Of a stretch of DNA of 33,415 nucleotides, positions 8,174 to 15,634 are shown in pieces (the first letter of the stretch is position 1; each line of letters starts with the position of its first letter). Location: positions 1 through 33,415 of the IMG/VR virus record IMGVR_UViG_3300030419_001268, one strand, 5' to 3'. The position numbers and the translations under genes were made by a program. The stretch is from a virus. The notes under the pieces were generated by a model, which was not told the DNA's origin, ran no database searches, and saw only the letters and a list, made by a program, of their open reading frames with translations.

Positions 8174-9802
8174 ATGGCAGAGTTATTTGGATTTGAGTTT
8201 AAAAGAAAAGGTGTTAAAGAAGAAGAGGACTTAGGTTCCTTCGCACCAAAAATAGATGACGAAGGTTCCGTAGTAGTTGCAGAGGGCGGCGTCTACGGAA
8301 CCTACGTTGATCTTGAAGGCTCAACCAGAACCGAATCAGAGCTAATCACAAGATATAGACGAATGGCTTTACAGCCTGAGTGTGAGTTAGCCATTGACGA
8401 TATCGTCAATGAAACGATTATCTATGACGAAATGCATAAAATTGTTGCTTTAAATTTGGATAGTGTTAACACATCTCCAAAGATTAAAGAAGTTCTAACA
8501 GAACAATTTGATGAAACATTGAAACTATTAGACTTTGGTAACAAAGGTTATGAGGTATTCAGACATTGGTACATTGATGGTAGACTATACTATCATGTAA
8601 TCATTGATCCAAAAGATACACAAGGTGGTATTCAAGAACTACGATATGTAGATCCAAGAAAAATTAAAAAAATTAGAACGGTCAATAAGAAAAGAGTTGG
8701 CCAAGGCAGTGCTGGTAGTCCAGGTGCAGTAACAATTCAAAAGTTAAAAGATGAATACTACATCTATAATGAAAAAGGATTTACTGGTTACCCAGGAGGT
8801 TCTCCAACATCCGCTGCTGGAGAGCAAGGAGTTAAGATTGCAAAAGATTCTATTGTAAATGTAACATCAGGTATGATGTCAGAAGATAATAGAATAGTAT
8901 TATCACATTTACATAAAGCAATTAAACCATTAAACCAGTTACGTATATTAGAAGATGCATCAGTCATCTATAGAATATCAAGAGCACCAGAGCGTAGAAT
9001 ATTCTATATTGATGTTGGTAATCTTCCTAAAGTAAAAGCTGAGCAGTATCTAAGAGATATGATGGCGAAGCATAAGAACAGATTAGTATATAATGCAGCC
9101 ACTGGTGAAGTAAGAGACGACCGTAAGTTTATGACTATGTTAGAAGATTATTGGTTGCCTCGTCGAGAAGGTGGAAGAGGAACAGAGATCACAACATTAC
9201 CAGGTGGACAAAACCTTGGTGAGATGGAAGATGTAAATTACTTCCAGAAGAAATTATATAGATCACTTAATGTTCCTGTATCAAGATTAGAACCTGAAAC
9301 AGGTTTCTCTCTTGGTAGAAGTGCTGAGATTAATAGAGATGAATTAAAATTCCAGAAGTTCATAACAAGAGCTCGTATGCGTTTCTCAATGTTGTTTGAA
9401 AAAATAATGGAGAAACAGTTAGTTCTTAAAGAGATAATGACTCTCGAAGAATGGAATGAAATAAAAGATCATATGCGCTATGACTTTATGGAAGATAATC
9501 ATTTCACAGAATTGAAGGAAAACGAGATCATGCAAGAGCGTGTTAATATGCTTAACAACGTTGATCCGTACATGGGTAGATATTTCTCACAGAAGTGGGC
9601 TAAGAAAAATATCCTTCGTATGACTGACGAAGAGATAGATCAGATGGAACAAGAGATACAAGACGAGCAAGATGCTGGTAGTATCCATCCAGAAATAGAA
9701 CCCGCAGGTCAACAAGCAGGTGATCCCGAAGATCCTGATGCCGAAGGTGGTGACGGACCTCCTAACGGAGGGACTGAAAATGGTCCACCCGAGCAAATAT
9801 AA
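8174..9802 (+). CDS. gp20: Portal vertex protein gp20
   Basis: Dodecameric portal through which DNA enters and leaves the head; it also nucleates prohead assembly and docks gp17. The 542 residues match T4 gp20 (524). Visible family features include SELITRYRRMALQPECELAIDD-type sequence around residues 55–76, LRYVDPRKIKKIR in the middle, the stem and crown segment with RAPERRIFYIDVGNLPK, and FQKKLYRSLNVPVSRLE further on. The last 40 residues are an acidic Gly/Pro-rich tail. Near the start the gene holds an 11-bp perfect inverted repeat (8263–8303). Confidence 0.97.
   Translation: MAELFGFEFKRKGVKEEEDLGSFAPKIDDEGSVVVAEGGVYGTYVDLEGSTRTESELITRYRRMALQPECELAIDDIVNETIIYDEMHKIVALNLDSVNTSPKIKEVLTEQFDETLKLLDFGNKGYEVFRHWYIDGRLYYHVIIDPKDTQGGIQELRYVDPRKIKKIRTVNKKRVGQGSAGSPGAVTIQKLKDEYYIYNEKGFTGYPGGSPTSAAGEQGVKIAKDSIVNVTSGMMSEDNRIVLSHLHKAIKPLNQLRILEDASVIYRISRAPERRIFYIDVGNLPKVKAEQYLRDMMAKHKNRLVYNAATGEVRDDRKFMTMLEDYWLPRREGGRGTEITTLPGGQNLGEMEDVNYFQKKLYRSLNVPVSRLEPETGFSLGRSAEINRDELKFQKFITRARMRFSMLFEKIMEKQLVLKEIMTLEEWNEIKDHMRYDFMEDNHFTELKENEIMQERVNMLNNVDPYMGRYFSQKWAKKNILRMTDEEIDQMEQEIQDEQDAGSIHPEIEPAGQQAGDPEDPDAEGGDGPPNGGTENGPPEQI
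8263..8303 (+). repeat. Perfect 11-bp inverted repeat inside gp20
   Basis: AGGTTCCGTAG at 8263–8273 is exactly complementary to CTACGGAACCT at 8293–8303, with a 19-base loop. An additional TAGGTTCC at 8232–8239 can pair with the same right arm (8297–8304), giving two mutually exclusive stems about 60–130 bases after the gp20 start. No U-run follows, so it is not a terminator. Whether the structure does anything is unknown. Confidence 0.5.
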
Positions 9803-9804
9803 CT

Positions 9805-9812
9805 TATAAATA
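9805..9812 (+). promoter_or_regulatory. T4-type late promoter after gp20
   Basis: Exact TATAAATA, 18 bases before the ATG of the acidic core protein gene and directly after the gp20 stop. A GGAGAAG ribosome site follows. It should drive the prohead core, protease and possibly scaffold genes. Confidence 0.75.
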
Positions 9813-9830
9813 ACTTAGACGGAGAAGATT

Positions 9831-10175
9831 ATGCCTGAATATAATACTGATGACTTGATTAAGTTTGCCGGAACTGGTAAACCTGCTAAATTTGGAGATG
9901 CTTTTGGCCAGATGATGTCTGGTAAGGTAAACAAAGGTGTTGAAGCAATCAGGCAAAAAGTTGCAGCTAAACTAGGTGGTCTTGATTCAACCGGTGAAGT
10001 TGGTGACGGTGCTGAAGAAGGTGGTAATAAACATAGTATTCCAGATGACGTTGAGGATACAGAAATGGAATTAACCGCTGATGAGATAGAAGCATTGGAA
10101 GCTGACGAACCAGAAGAAGAGACTACTCAAGATGAACAGGAAGATTCAAATGAAGACACTGAAACAAATAATTAA
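9831..10175 (+). CDS. Acidic prohead core protein, gp67-like by position
   Basis: The 114-residue product has a slightly basic N-terminal half (residues 1–55, with the MMSGKVNKGVEAIRQKVAAKL helix region) and a strongly acidic C-terminal half rich in Glu and Asp. In T4 the gene directly after portal gp20 is 67, a small, very acidic prohead core protein cleaved by gp21; position and composition agree, but no residue-level similarity can be claimed. Its 3' end overlaps the next gene by 26 bases. The likely role is packing of the prohead core around the scaffold (inference from synteny). Confidence 0.55.
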   Translation: MPEYNTDDLIKFAGTGKPAKFGDAFGQMMSGKVNKGVEAIRQKVAAKLGGLDSTGEVGDGAEEGGNKHSIPDDVEDTEMELTADEIEALEADEPEEETTQDEQEDSNEDTETNN

Positions 10176-10686
10176 AGAATCAGATTACACAGATCCAAAA
10201 GCCCCTGCTGATAAGGCTTTTGTTGATAAGCATGTAGTCCAAAAGACTGACTACCCACATACACCAAAAGGTGGTAGCAATGATGAGGTCTTTGCTGGAT
10301 CCAAACAAGGTAAAAAGAAAAAGAAACGTGCCGGACATGGTCACGAGCCTGGACAAGACAAAGAAGTTTACGAAAGAACATTAACTAAAGGTGAACAACG
10401 TAGAAAAGAAACAATGGTTAGAAGCATGAAAAAGAATGCTGCTGACTTTATTTCTCGCTACGGTAAAGATGCTGAATCAGTGATGCATGCTACTGCTACT
10501 AAACAAGCTAAAGCAGAAGAATCAACAATATGGGACTTGGAAGCTAGTGAAAATGAGATTGATGCTCTTAAAGGATTACATGAAACATTAAATGATGCTA
10601 ACAAAGAAGAATTCGAACAGCAAATCAAGACACCTGAAGGTTTAAAAAAGATGATTGAATTTGCTATAAAACTAGCAGGAGAGTAA
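10150..10686 (+). CDS. Prohead core/internal protein with capsid-targeting-like N-terminus
   Basis: The start at 10150 is chosen over 10132 because AGGAAG (10137–10142) is well placed and the product then begins MKTLKQIIKE. That resembles the ten-residue capsid-targeting sequence of T4 internal protein III (MKTYQEFIAE), which gp21 removes after the glutamate. The 178-residue protein has a lysine-rich patch near 50–60 (GKKKKKRAGHGHEPG), a basic segment ending with YGKDAESVMHATATKQAKA (a pattern common in marine T4-like phage structural proteins), and a helical C-terminus. The gene occupies the T4 gene 68 position between portal and protease. Role inferred: packaged or core protein. Confidence 0.55.
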   Translation: MKTLKQIIKESDYTDPKAPADKAFVDKHVVQKTDYPHTPKGGSNDEVFAGSKQGKKKKKRAGHGHEPGQDKEVYERTLTKGEQRRKETMVRSMKKNAADFISRYGKDAESVMHATATKQAKAEESTIWDLEASENEIDALKGLHETLNDANKEEFEQQIKTPEGLKKMIEFAIKLAGE

Positions 10687-10690
10687 GTAA

Positions 10691-11059
10691 ATGGCAGCCG
10701 TAGAACTATCAAATCATTTAGCCGTTGGTGGTGGTAAAGTAGTATTACTTTATAAGTCTGGTTCAACTAGCTCAATTAATAAATCATTAGCTAATTTGGC
10801 TACTGGTGGTGAGACAGTTTCTGCAGCAGACATTACACGTATATGGTACACTGGTGCTGGTACATTGACAATTAAACGTAATACCACAACAGTGTTTATT
10901 AGTGACTCTGAAGCAACATTCGATTGGGATCTTAAAGGCGCTGGTGTTTCACTTAGTGCAAATAATGACCAAGCAATTAATGTAACATTCTCAGATGCTA
11001 ATAGTACTGCAATATTAGAGATTCAGAAAACATCTAACCACAGCGCAGCTAACGCTTAG
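10691..11059 (+). CDS. Beta-rich hypothetical virion-region protein
   Basis: A 122-residue protein that I do not recognise. It is rich in Ser, Thr, Ala and Asn with alternating hydrophobic residues, suggesting a compact beta fold: KVVLLYKSG, ITRIWYTGAGTLTIKRN and the INVTFSDANSTAILEIQ strands. It has no signal peptide, membrane segment or cysteine. It lies 4 bases after the core protein gene and 9 before gp21, so it belongs to the head-assembly operon and is expected to be a head component such as a decoration or core protein. That role is inference from position only. Confidence 0.5.
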   Translation: MAAVELSNHLAVGGGKVVLLYKSGSTSSINKSLANLATGGETVSAADITRIWYTGAGTLTIKRNTTTVFISDSEATFDWDLKGAGVSLSANNDQAINVTFSDANSTAILEIQKTSNHSAANA

Positions 11060-11068
11060 GAAAAATCA

Positions 11069-11725
11069 ATGAAACTTATTACAGAACTAAACGAAAAAGT
11101 AAACTACATCTTTGAAGAAGATGAAAAAAGTGGTAAGAAAAATTATTTTATTGAAGGTGTGTTTATGCAAGGAGACATTAAGAACCGTAATGGTAGAATG
11201 TATCCTGGTCAAGTGTTAGCTAAAGAAGCTAATAGATATAACAAAGAATATATTCAAAAGAATAAGGCATATGGAGAGTTAGGACATCCACAAGGACCTA
11301 CGATTAATCTCGAAAGAGTATCTCATATGATAAAAGAATTAAAACCTGACGGATCGAACTTTATTGGTCGTGCGAAGGTTTTAGATACGCCATATGGTAA
11401 CATAGTAAAAAATCTAATTGATGAAGGGGCACAGCTAGGTGTTAGTTCCAGAGGTATGGGAACACTACGCGAGCGTGGAGGAGCCCAAGAAGTGCAATCA
11501 GACTTTATGTTATCGACAGCAGCTGACATAGTAGCAGATCCGTCTGCTCCTGACGCATTTGTCAATGGTGTTATGGAAGGTAGAGAATGGGTATACGACG
11601 CAGCTTCAAGGAGCTTCAGAAGTATGCAGGTGGTCGACGAAGTAAAATCCGTTGGAACAAAAAGCGCAAGAGAACTTGAGGAAGAGAAGTTCGCAATGTT
11701 CGATAAGTTTTTGCGTAGTTTGTAA
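11069..11725 (+). CDS. gp21: Prohead core protease gp21
   Basis: Serine protease of the herpesvirus-assemblin/U9 type that matures the prohead by cutting scaffold and capsid proteins after (Leu/Ile)-X-Glu. The length, 218 residues, matches T4 gp21 (212). The catalytic region is visible: His73 in YGELGHPQGP, and the serine in LGVSSRGMG (Ser126/127). The segment FMQGDIKNRNGRMYP near 32–46 is strongly conserved in the family. The gene is in the T4 order directly before gp22 and gp23, separated from gp22 by a gap containing a late promoter. Confidence 0.95.
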   Translation: MKLITELNEKVNYIFEEDEKSGKKNYFIEGVFMQGDIKNRNGRMYPGQVLAKEANRYNKEYIQKNKAYGELGHPQGPTINLERVSHMIKELKPDGSNFIGRAKVLDTPYGNIVKNLIDEGAQLGVSSRGMGTLRERGGAQEVQSDFMLSTAADIVADPSAPDAFVNGVMEGREWVYDAASRSFRSMQVVDEVKSVGTKSARELEEEKFAMFDKFLRSL

Positions 11726-11736
11726 GTAAAAATTTT

Positions 11737-11744
11737 TATAAATA
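11737..11744 (+). promoter_or_regulatory. T4-type late promoter before gp22
   Basis: Exact TATAAATA in the 68-base gap between gp21 and gp22, 50 bases before the gp22 ATG. An AAAGGAG ribosome site lies just before the start. This is one of the clearest late promoters of the window. Confidence 0.8.
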
Positions 11745-11793
11745 TACAATAATAGGATAATTATCCATTAAACTAAGTCAAAGGAGTCCGAAA

Positions 11794-12966
11794 ATGGCCG
11801 ATAAAGAAATCGAACAAGTCGTTGAAGAAGAAGACAACGATTTGCTAGAGGCCAGCAAGACTGAAGATACAGACGAGCAGCTTGATGAGTTCAAAGCTGA
11901 CAATACTGGCGGCGACGTAATCAAAGGAGCTGAAGTTCCTGAGCCTACTAGTACTGGAAGTAGTTCTCGTGGAGCTGACAAATCAGGTGGAGACACAAGC
12001 GCTCCGGCTGATGCTCAGAAAGCATCTGTCAGTAAGGCTAGCCTTATCTCACAAGTCATGGGCAAAATGAATAACATGAGCAAAGAAACTTTGCAGAAGC
12101 TAGCTGGTGAAGTTGGTTCTGGACAGTATGGCAAAAATAAATTGCCCGCTTCCAAACCTCAAAGCACTGGTAAAGACGCTACTCCAAAGCTCGACGCTCA
12201 AGGTAAAGCACCTCAGCAAGCCGCACCAAAAGTATCTGCTGGTGCAGCTAAAGAAGCTGTTGGTGAAATCTTTGATGGTGAAGAGCTTTCTGAAGAGTTC
12301 AAAGGTAAAGCTCAAACTATCGTAGAAGCTGTGATCAATGCTAAGTTGATTGAAGCTCATGCCCATATGCAAGAAGAATTTGATCAAAAGCTCAACGAGG
12401 AAAAGGAAACTTTCCGTGCTGAGTTAACAGATCGTGTCGACGAGTATCTCGATTATGTCACTGAAGAGTGGATGAAGCAAAATGAAGTTGCTATCGAGAA
12501 TGCATTGAAAGTTGACGTTGCTGAGACATTCATTACAGGTATCAAAAATTTGTTCCAGGAAAACTATATCAGTGTTCCTGAAGACAAAGTTGATCTTGTT
12601 GATGATTTGACAAAGCAAAAAGAAGAGCTTGAAGGAAAGCTAGACGAGCAAGTCAAGTCAATGATGGAGACTAAGAAAGAATCTGACGAACTAGAGCGGT
12701 TTAAAATATTCACAGATGCTTGCAACGGTCTTACAATGACACAAAAAGACAAGCTATCTCAGCTTTCAGAAGGAATAGAATATGAGAGCAATGAAGATTA
12801 CAAGTCTAAGATAGATTTGTTAAAAGAACATTACTTTAATAAAACAGCCAAGACTGATACAGAGGACCTTAACAGTGATCCTGTAGATGTTGACCAAGAT
12901 GAGCCGCAAACTACTGGACAAATGGCTGCATATGCTCAAGCAATCTCAAGAAGTGTTCGTAAATAA
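11794..12966 (+). CDS. gp22: Prohead scaffold protein gp22
   Basis: Major prohead core (scaffold) protein on which the capsid assembles and which gp21 degrades. The 390-residue protein is acidic at both ends and helical in the middle. Residues about 150–330 carry heptad-like stretches such as FDQKLNEEKETFRAELTD and DDLTKQKEELEGKLDEQ, consistent with the coiled-coil core of gp22, and the VEDLID-like EWMKQNEVAIENAL segment is family-typical. It is longer than T4 gp22 (269), owing to a low-complexity N-terminal 130 residues rich in Ala, Ser, Gly and Thr. Identity is supported by its place between gp21 and gp23. Confidence 0.92.
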   Translation: MADKEIEQVVEEEDNDLLEASKTEDTDEQLDEFKADNTGGDVIKGAEVPEPTSTGSSSRGADKSGGDTSAPADAQKASVSKASLISQVMGKMNNMSKETLQKLAGEVGSGQYGKNKLPASKPQSTGKDATPKLDAQGKAPQQAAPKVSAGAAKEAVGEIFDGEELSEEFKGKAQTIVEAVINAKLIEAHAHMQEEFDQKLNEEKETFRAELTDRVDEYLDYVTEEWMKQNEVAIENALKVDVAETFITGIKNLFQENYISVPEDKVDLVDDLTKQKEELEGKLDEQVKSMMETKKESDELERFKIFTDACNGLTMTQKDKLSQLSEGIEYESNEDYKSKIDLLKEHYFNKTAKTDTEDLNSDPVDVDQDEPQTTGQMAAYAQAISRSVRK

Positions 12967-12969
12967 ATA
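12962..12969 (+). promoter_or_regulatory. Possible late promoter variant before gp23
   Basis: AATAAATA overlaps the gp22 stop and lies 30 bases before the gp23 ATG, with CCAAGGAGG as a very strong ribosome site between. It fits NATAAATA but not the exact T4 consensus. Independent expression of the major capsid protein is expected in T4-like phages. Confidence 0.5.
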
Positions 12970-12999
12970 TAAACTAAAGACCCAAGGAGGGAGTCCAAA

Positions 13000-14364
13000 A
13001 TGCAATTAAATGAAGAGCTAGTCAAAAAGTGGCAGCCTATTCTTGAGCACGGGGATCTACCAGAAATTAGTGATCCACACCGCCGCCAAGTTACAGCCTG
13101 CGTACTTGAAAATACTGAAACTGCTCTAAAAGAGCAGGCTTCATTTGCTCCTCAGAGTCTACTTGAGGCAGCCCCAGCTAACGCTATGGGTGCTTCTTCT
13201 AGTACAGCTTCTGATGGTGCAGTCGATATCTACGATCCAGTTTTAATCAGTCTGGTTCGAAGAGCTATGCCAAACCTAGTAGCTTATGACATCATGGGCG
13301 TACAACCAATGACAGGTCCTACCGGACTTATCTTTGCAATGCGTTCACGTTACAGCACACAGTCTGGCACTGAAACATTCTATAACGAAGTTAACACAGC
13401 ATTTAGTGTTGACAAAGACGACCATGCCAATAGTGCTATTGGTGATGCAGCACAGAATCTAGGTGATTCTCCAGCTGATGGTTATCTAAACTCAACTAAA
13501 TCTAACCTAGAGTTGTACAACTTTATGTCTGGTATGACCACAACACAAGCTGAGCGCTTGGGTGATGGTTCTGCTAACGCTATTCCAGAAATGGCATTCA
13601 GCATTGAAAAAATTGCTGTGACAGCATTGTCACGTGCATTGAAAGCTGAGTACACAATGGAATTGGCACAAGACCTTAAAGCAATTCATGGCTTAGATGC
13701 TGAAACTGAATTAGCTAACATCCTTTCAACTGAAATTTTAGCTGAAATCAACAGGGAACTTGTTCGTACTGTTGGTACTATTGCTAAAGTTGGAGCACAG
13801 GAAGGAACAACTACTGCTGGTAAATTCGATCTTGACACCGACTCAAACGGTCGTTGGATGGTTGAAAAATTCAAAGGCTTGATGTTTGCAATCGAAAGAG
13901 AAGCAAATGCGATCGCCAGAGGAACAAGGCGTGGTAAAGGTAACATTGTGATTTGTCGTTCAGACGTAGCGTCTGCGCTTCAAATGGCAGGTGTCCTTGA
14001 CTACACTCCAGCGCTTAACTCAAACAATCTAGCTGTAGATGATACAGGTAGCACCTTTGCAGGGGTACTTAATGGCCGTACCAGAGTATATGTTGATCCG
14101 TATGCAGGAGACAACTATATGACTGTTGGCTATAAAGGCTCTAGCGCATTTGATGCTGGCTTGTTCTACTGCCCATACGTGCCGCTACAGATGGTACGTG
14201 CAGTTGGAGAGAATACTTTCCAACCAAAAATCGGATTCAAAACTCGTTACGGCGTAGTAGAAAATCCATTTGCACGTGGAACCACAGCTCTAGCAGCTAC
14301 TGGTGCACTAGCAGCAGACTCAAATGAGTACTACAGAAAAGTAGTTGTTAACAACCTAATGTAA
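13000..14364 (+). CDS. gp23: Major capsid protein gp23
   Basis: Hexameric shell protein of the T4-like head, HK97 fold. It has 454 residues (T4: 521). Signature segments include FGLAQ-type marine markers replaced here by LVRRAMPNLVAYDIMGVQPMTGPTG-type sequence near residues 86–110, then FSIEKIAVTALSRALKAEY, and a C-terminal part with RVYVDPYAGDNY and QPKIGFKTRYG. A SLLEAAP segment gives a predicted gp21 cleavage after Glu56, producing a mature N-terminus beginning Ala-Ala-Pro. Codon use is somewhat richer in G/C-ending codons than the accessory genes. It is preceded by a near-perfect Shine–Dalgarno and followed by a strong terminator. Confidence 0.97.
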   Translation: MQLNEELVKKWQPILEHGDLPEISDPHRRQVTACVLENTETALKEQASFAPQSLLEAAPANAMGASSSTASDGAVDIYDPVLISLVRRAMPNLVAYDIMGVQPMTGPTGLIFAMRSRYSTQSGTETFYNEVNTAFSVDKDDHANSAIGDAAQNLGDSPADGYLNSTKSNLELYNFMSGMTTTQAERLGDGSANAIPEMAFSIEKIAVTALSRALKAEYTMELAQDLKAIHGLDAETELANILSTEILAEINRELVRTVGTIAKVGAQEGTTTAGKFDLDTDSNGRWMVEKFKGLMFAIEREANAIARGTRRGKGNIVICRSDVASALQMAGVLDYTPALNSNNLAVDDTGSTFAGVLNGRTRVYVDPYAGDNYMTVGYKGSSAFDAGLFYCPYVPLQMVRAVGENTFQPKIGFKTRYGVVENPFARGTTALAATGALAADSNEYYRKVVVNNLM

Positions 14365-14387
14365 GATTAGGAAGTTAGTACACTTTC

Positions 14388-14415
14388 AAAGGGGGGCTTC
14401 TGCCCCCCTTTTTTT
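14388..14415 (+). terminator. Intrinsic terminator after gp23
   Basis: A perfect 10-bp stem: AAAGGGGGGC (14388–14397) pairs with GCCCCCCTTT (14402–14411) around a TTCT loop. A run of seven T follows from 14409. It lies 23 bases after the gp23 stop and is by far the strongest intrinsic terminator visible in the window. It insulates the abundant gp23 transcript from downstream genes. Confidence 0.95.
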
Positions 14416-14416
14416 A

Positions 14417-14424
14417 TATAAATA
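14417..14424 (+). promoter_or_regulatory. T4-type late promoter directly after the gp23 terminator
   Basis: Exact TATAAATA, only 2 bases after the terminator T-run and 25 bases before the ATG at 14450. It restarts late transcription for the tail-tube-fold gene after termination behind gp23. Confidence 0.8.
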
Positions 14425-14449
14425 GTACATAATAACAATAGGATGTATT

Positions 14450-15058
14450 ATGGCAGTATTACAAGACCAACCAACTAACCCTCAGTTCTTATCACCTGTA
14501 GGATTTAATTTTAATATTAGGAAACTACCTAACACAAATTACTTTGTACAGGCAGCAAACTTACCTGGTGTACAATTAGGTGAGACTCCATTAGCTACAC
14601 CCTTCCATCAGATACCTACACCTGGTGATCGTGTAACATATGGTGAACTTGCTATTACATTTAAAGTAGATGAGAACATGGAAAACTATATTGAACTATA
14701 CAATTGGTTACAGTACCTAGGTTTTCCACAGGGGTTTCATCAATCAAAAGAAATATATGAAAGTGATGGGTTAAAAGGATTAACTGGTTTAAGAAATGTA
14801 CAAAGAACAGAAAGATCCCTAGGAGAGGGTGGTACAAGTGATGCGACCCTAACTGTATTAAACTCAGCTTCTAATCCTAATCTCAGTATTGTTTTTGAAG
14901 ATTGTTTCCCAACATCAATATCAGACATAGGGCTTGATACTAGAGCTACTGATGTAGATTATGTTGAAGCCCAATGTAGTTTCAGATTCAAACTCTATCA
15001 AATTTATAGAATACAAAGTTCTGGAGTTTCTAACACATCAGTGCGAATTGCCGGTTGA
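14450..15058 (+). CDS. Second gp19-like tail tube-fold protein
   Basis: A 202-residue structural protein of the T4 gp19/gp54 tube fold. The same motif order as gp19 in this window is visible: NFNIRKLPN (gp19: FQVTLTNP), VQAANLPGVQLG (CRAAQMPASTLG), GDRVTYGELAITF (GDRTFAEWTVTC), DENMENYIELYNWLQ (DEDMLIRNAMEEWSN), and a final strand with FRFKLYQIYRI. In T4-like cyanophages the gene after gp23 is often labelled gp3 (tail completion); T4 also uses a gp19 relative, gp54, as tube initiator. It may be either of these, or a tube or baseplate variant. It has its own late promoter. Confidence 0.7.
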   Translation: MAVLQDQPTNPQFLSPVGFNFNIRKLPNTNYFVQAANLPGVQLGETPLATPFHQIPTPGDRVTYGELAITFKVDENMENYIELYNWLQYLGFPQGFHQSKEIYESDGLKGLTGLRNVQRTERSLGEGGTSDATLTVLNSASNPNLSIVFEDCFPTSISDIGLDTRATDVDYVEAQCSFRFKLYQIYRIQSSGVSNTSVRIAG

Positions 15059-15100
15059 CCTAGCCAACATTCTGTAGTACATTAACTACTGGAGGTTGCT

Positions 15101-15634
15101 ATGAACATATTTGTATTGGATAGAAATCCTAAGACTGCTGCGTACATGATGTGTGATAAGCATGTCGTTAAGATGATACTAGAATCAGCTCAGATGTTGT
15201 CTGCTGTATTAGATCATCAGTATAAGAAAGAATATAGAGGCGGTGATGGATCAGTGATAGAACAGTTTGGCCTACCAGGCTATCCTAAAGCTCATGCTAA
15301 ACATCCTTGTACATTATGGGCTAGGGCATCTAAACAAAATGCTATGTGGCTAGTAAGACATATGAGAGCTTTATGTTTTGAGTATACTGCTCGTTATGGA
15401 AAGTTTCATAAACAAGATGCGTTACCTATGGTATATGAAGCACAGTTAGAACATTGTGAATTTGAACACTCACATCAGACAGAATTTGTACAAGCAATAA
15501 CTAATACAGATCTTCATAGAGATGATCCTGTAGAAGGATACAGAGAGTACTATAGAAAAGAGAAAGCTCATTTCTGTACTTGGAAACATGGTAATGTACC
15601 ACAATGGTTTGAAGGATGTTATGCAATTAGATAG
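15101..15634 (+). CDS. Conserved marine phage protein of unknown function
   Basis: A 177-residue protein with strongly motif-like segments: MNIFVLDRNP at the start, MCDKHVVKMILESAQMLS near 17–34, HPCTLWARASKQNAMWL near 69–85, a TARYGKFHK stretch near 97–105, and a C-terminal YREYYRKEKAHFCTWK. I recall this family from many marine phages and some bacteria, without an established function. The concentration of invariant Cys, His, Lys, Arg and Trp suggests an enzyme active site, perhaps a nucleic-acid enzyme. A good ribosome site (GGAGG) precedes the ATG. It overlaps the uvsY start by 14 bases. Confidence 0.75.
   Translation: MNIFVLDRNPKTAAYMMCDKHVVKMILESAQMLSAVLDHQYKKEYRGGDGSVIEQFGLPGYPKAHAKHPCTLWARASKQNAMWLVRHMRALCFEYTARYGKFHKQDALPMVYEAQLEHCEFEHSHQTEFVQAITNTDLHRDDPVEGYREYYRKEKAHFCTWKHGNVPQWFEGCYAIR

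Noticed and set aside
9758-9771. CCTCC-TAAC-GGAGG hairpin near the end of gp20
   Set aside because: Five-pair stem inside the coding region without a T-run; expected by chance in the Gly/Pro-rich tail.
15059-15100. Possible promoter or hairpin in the gap before 15101
   Set aside because: GTAGT/ACTAC is too short a stem, and no NATAAATA or clear -35/-10 pair is present.
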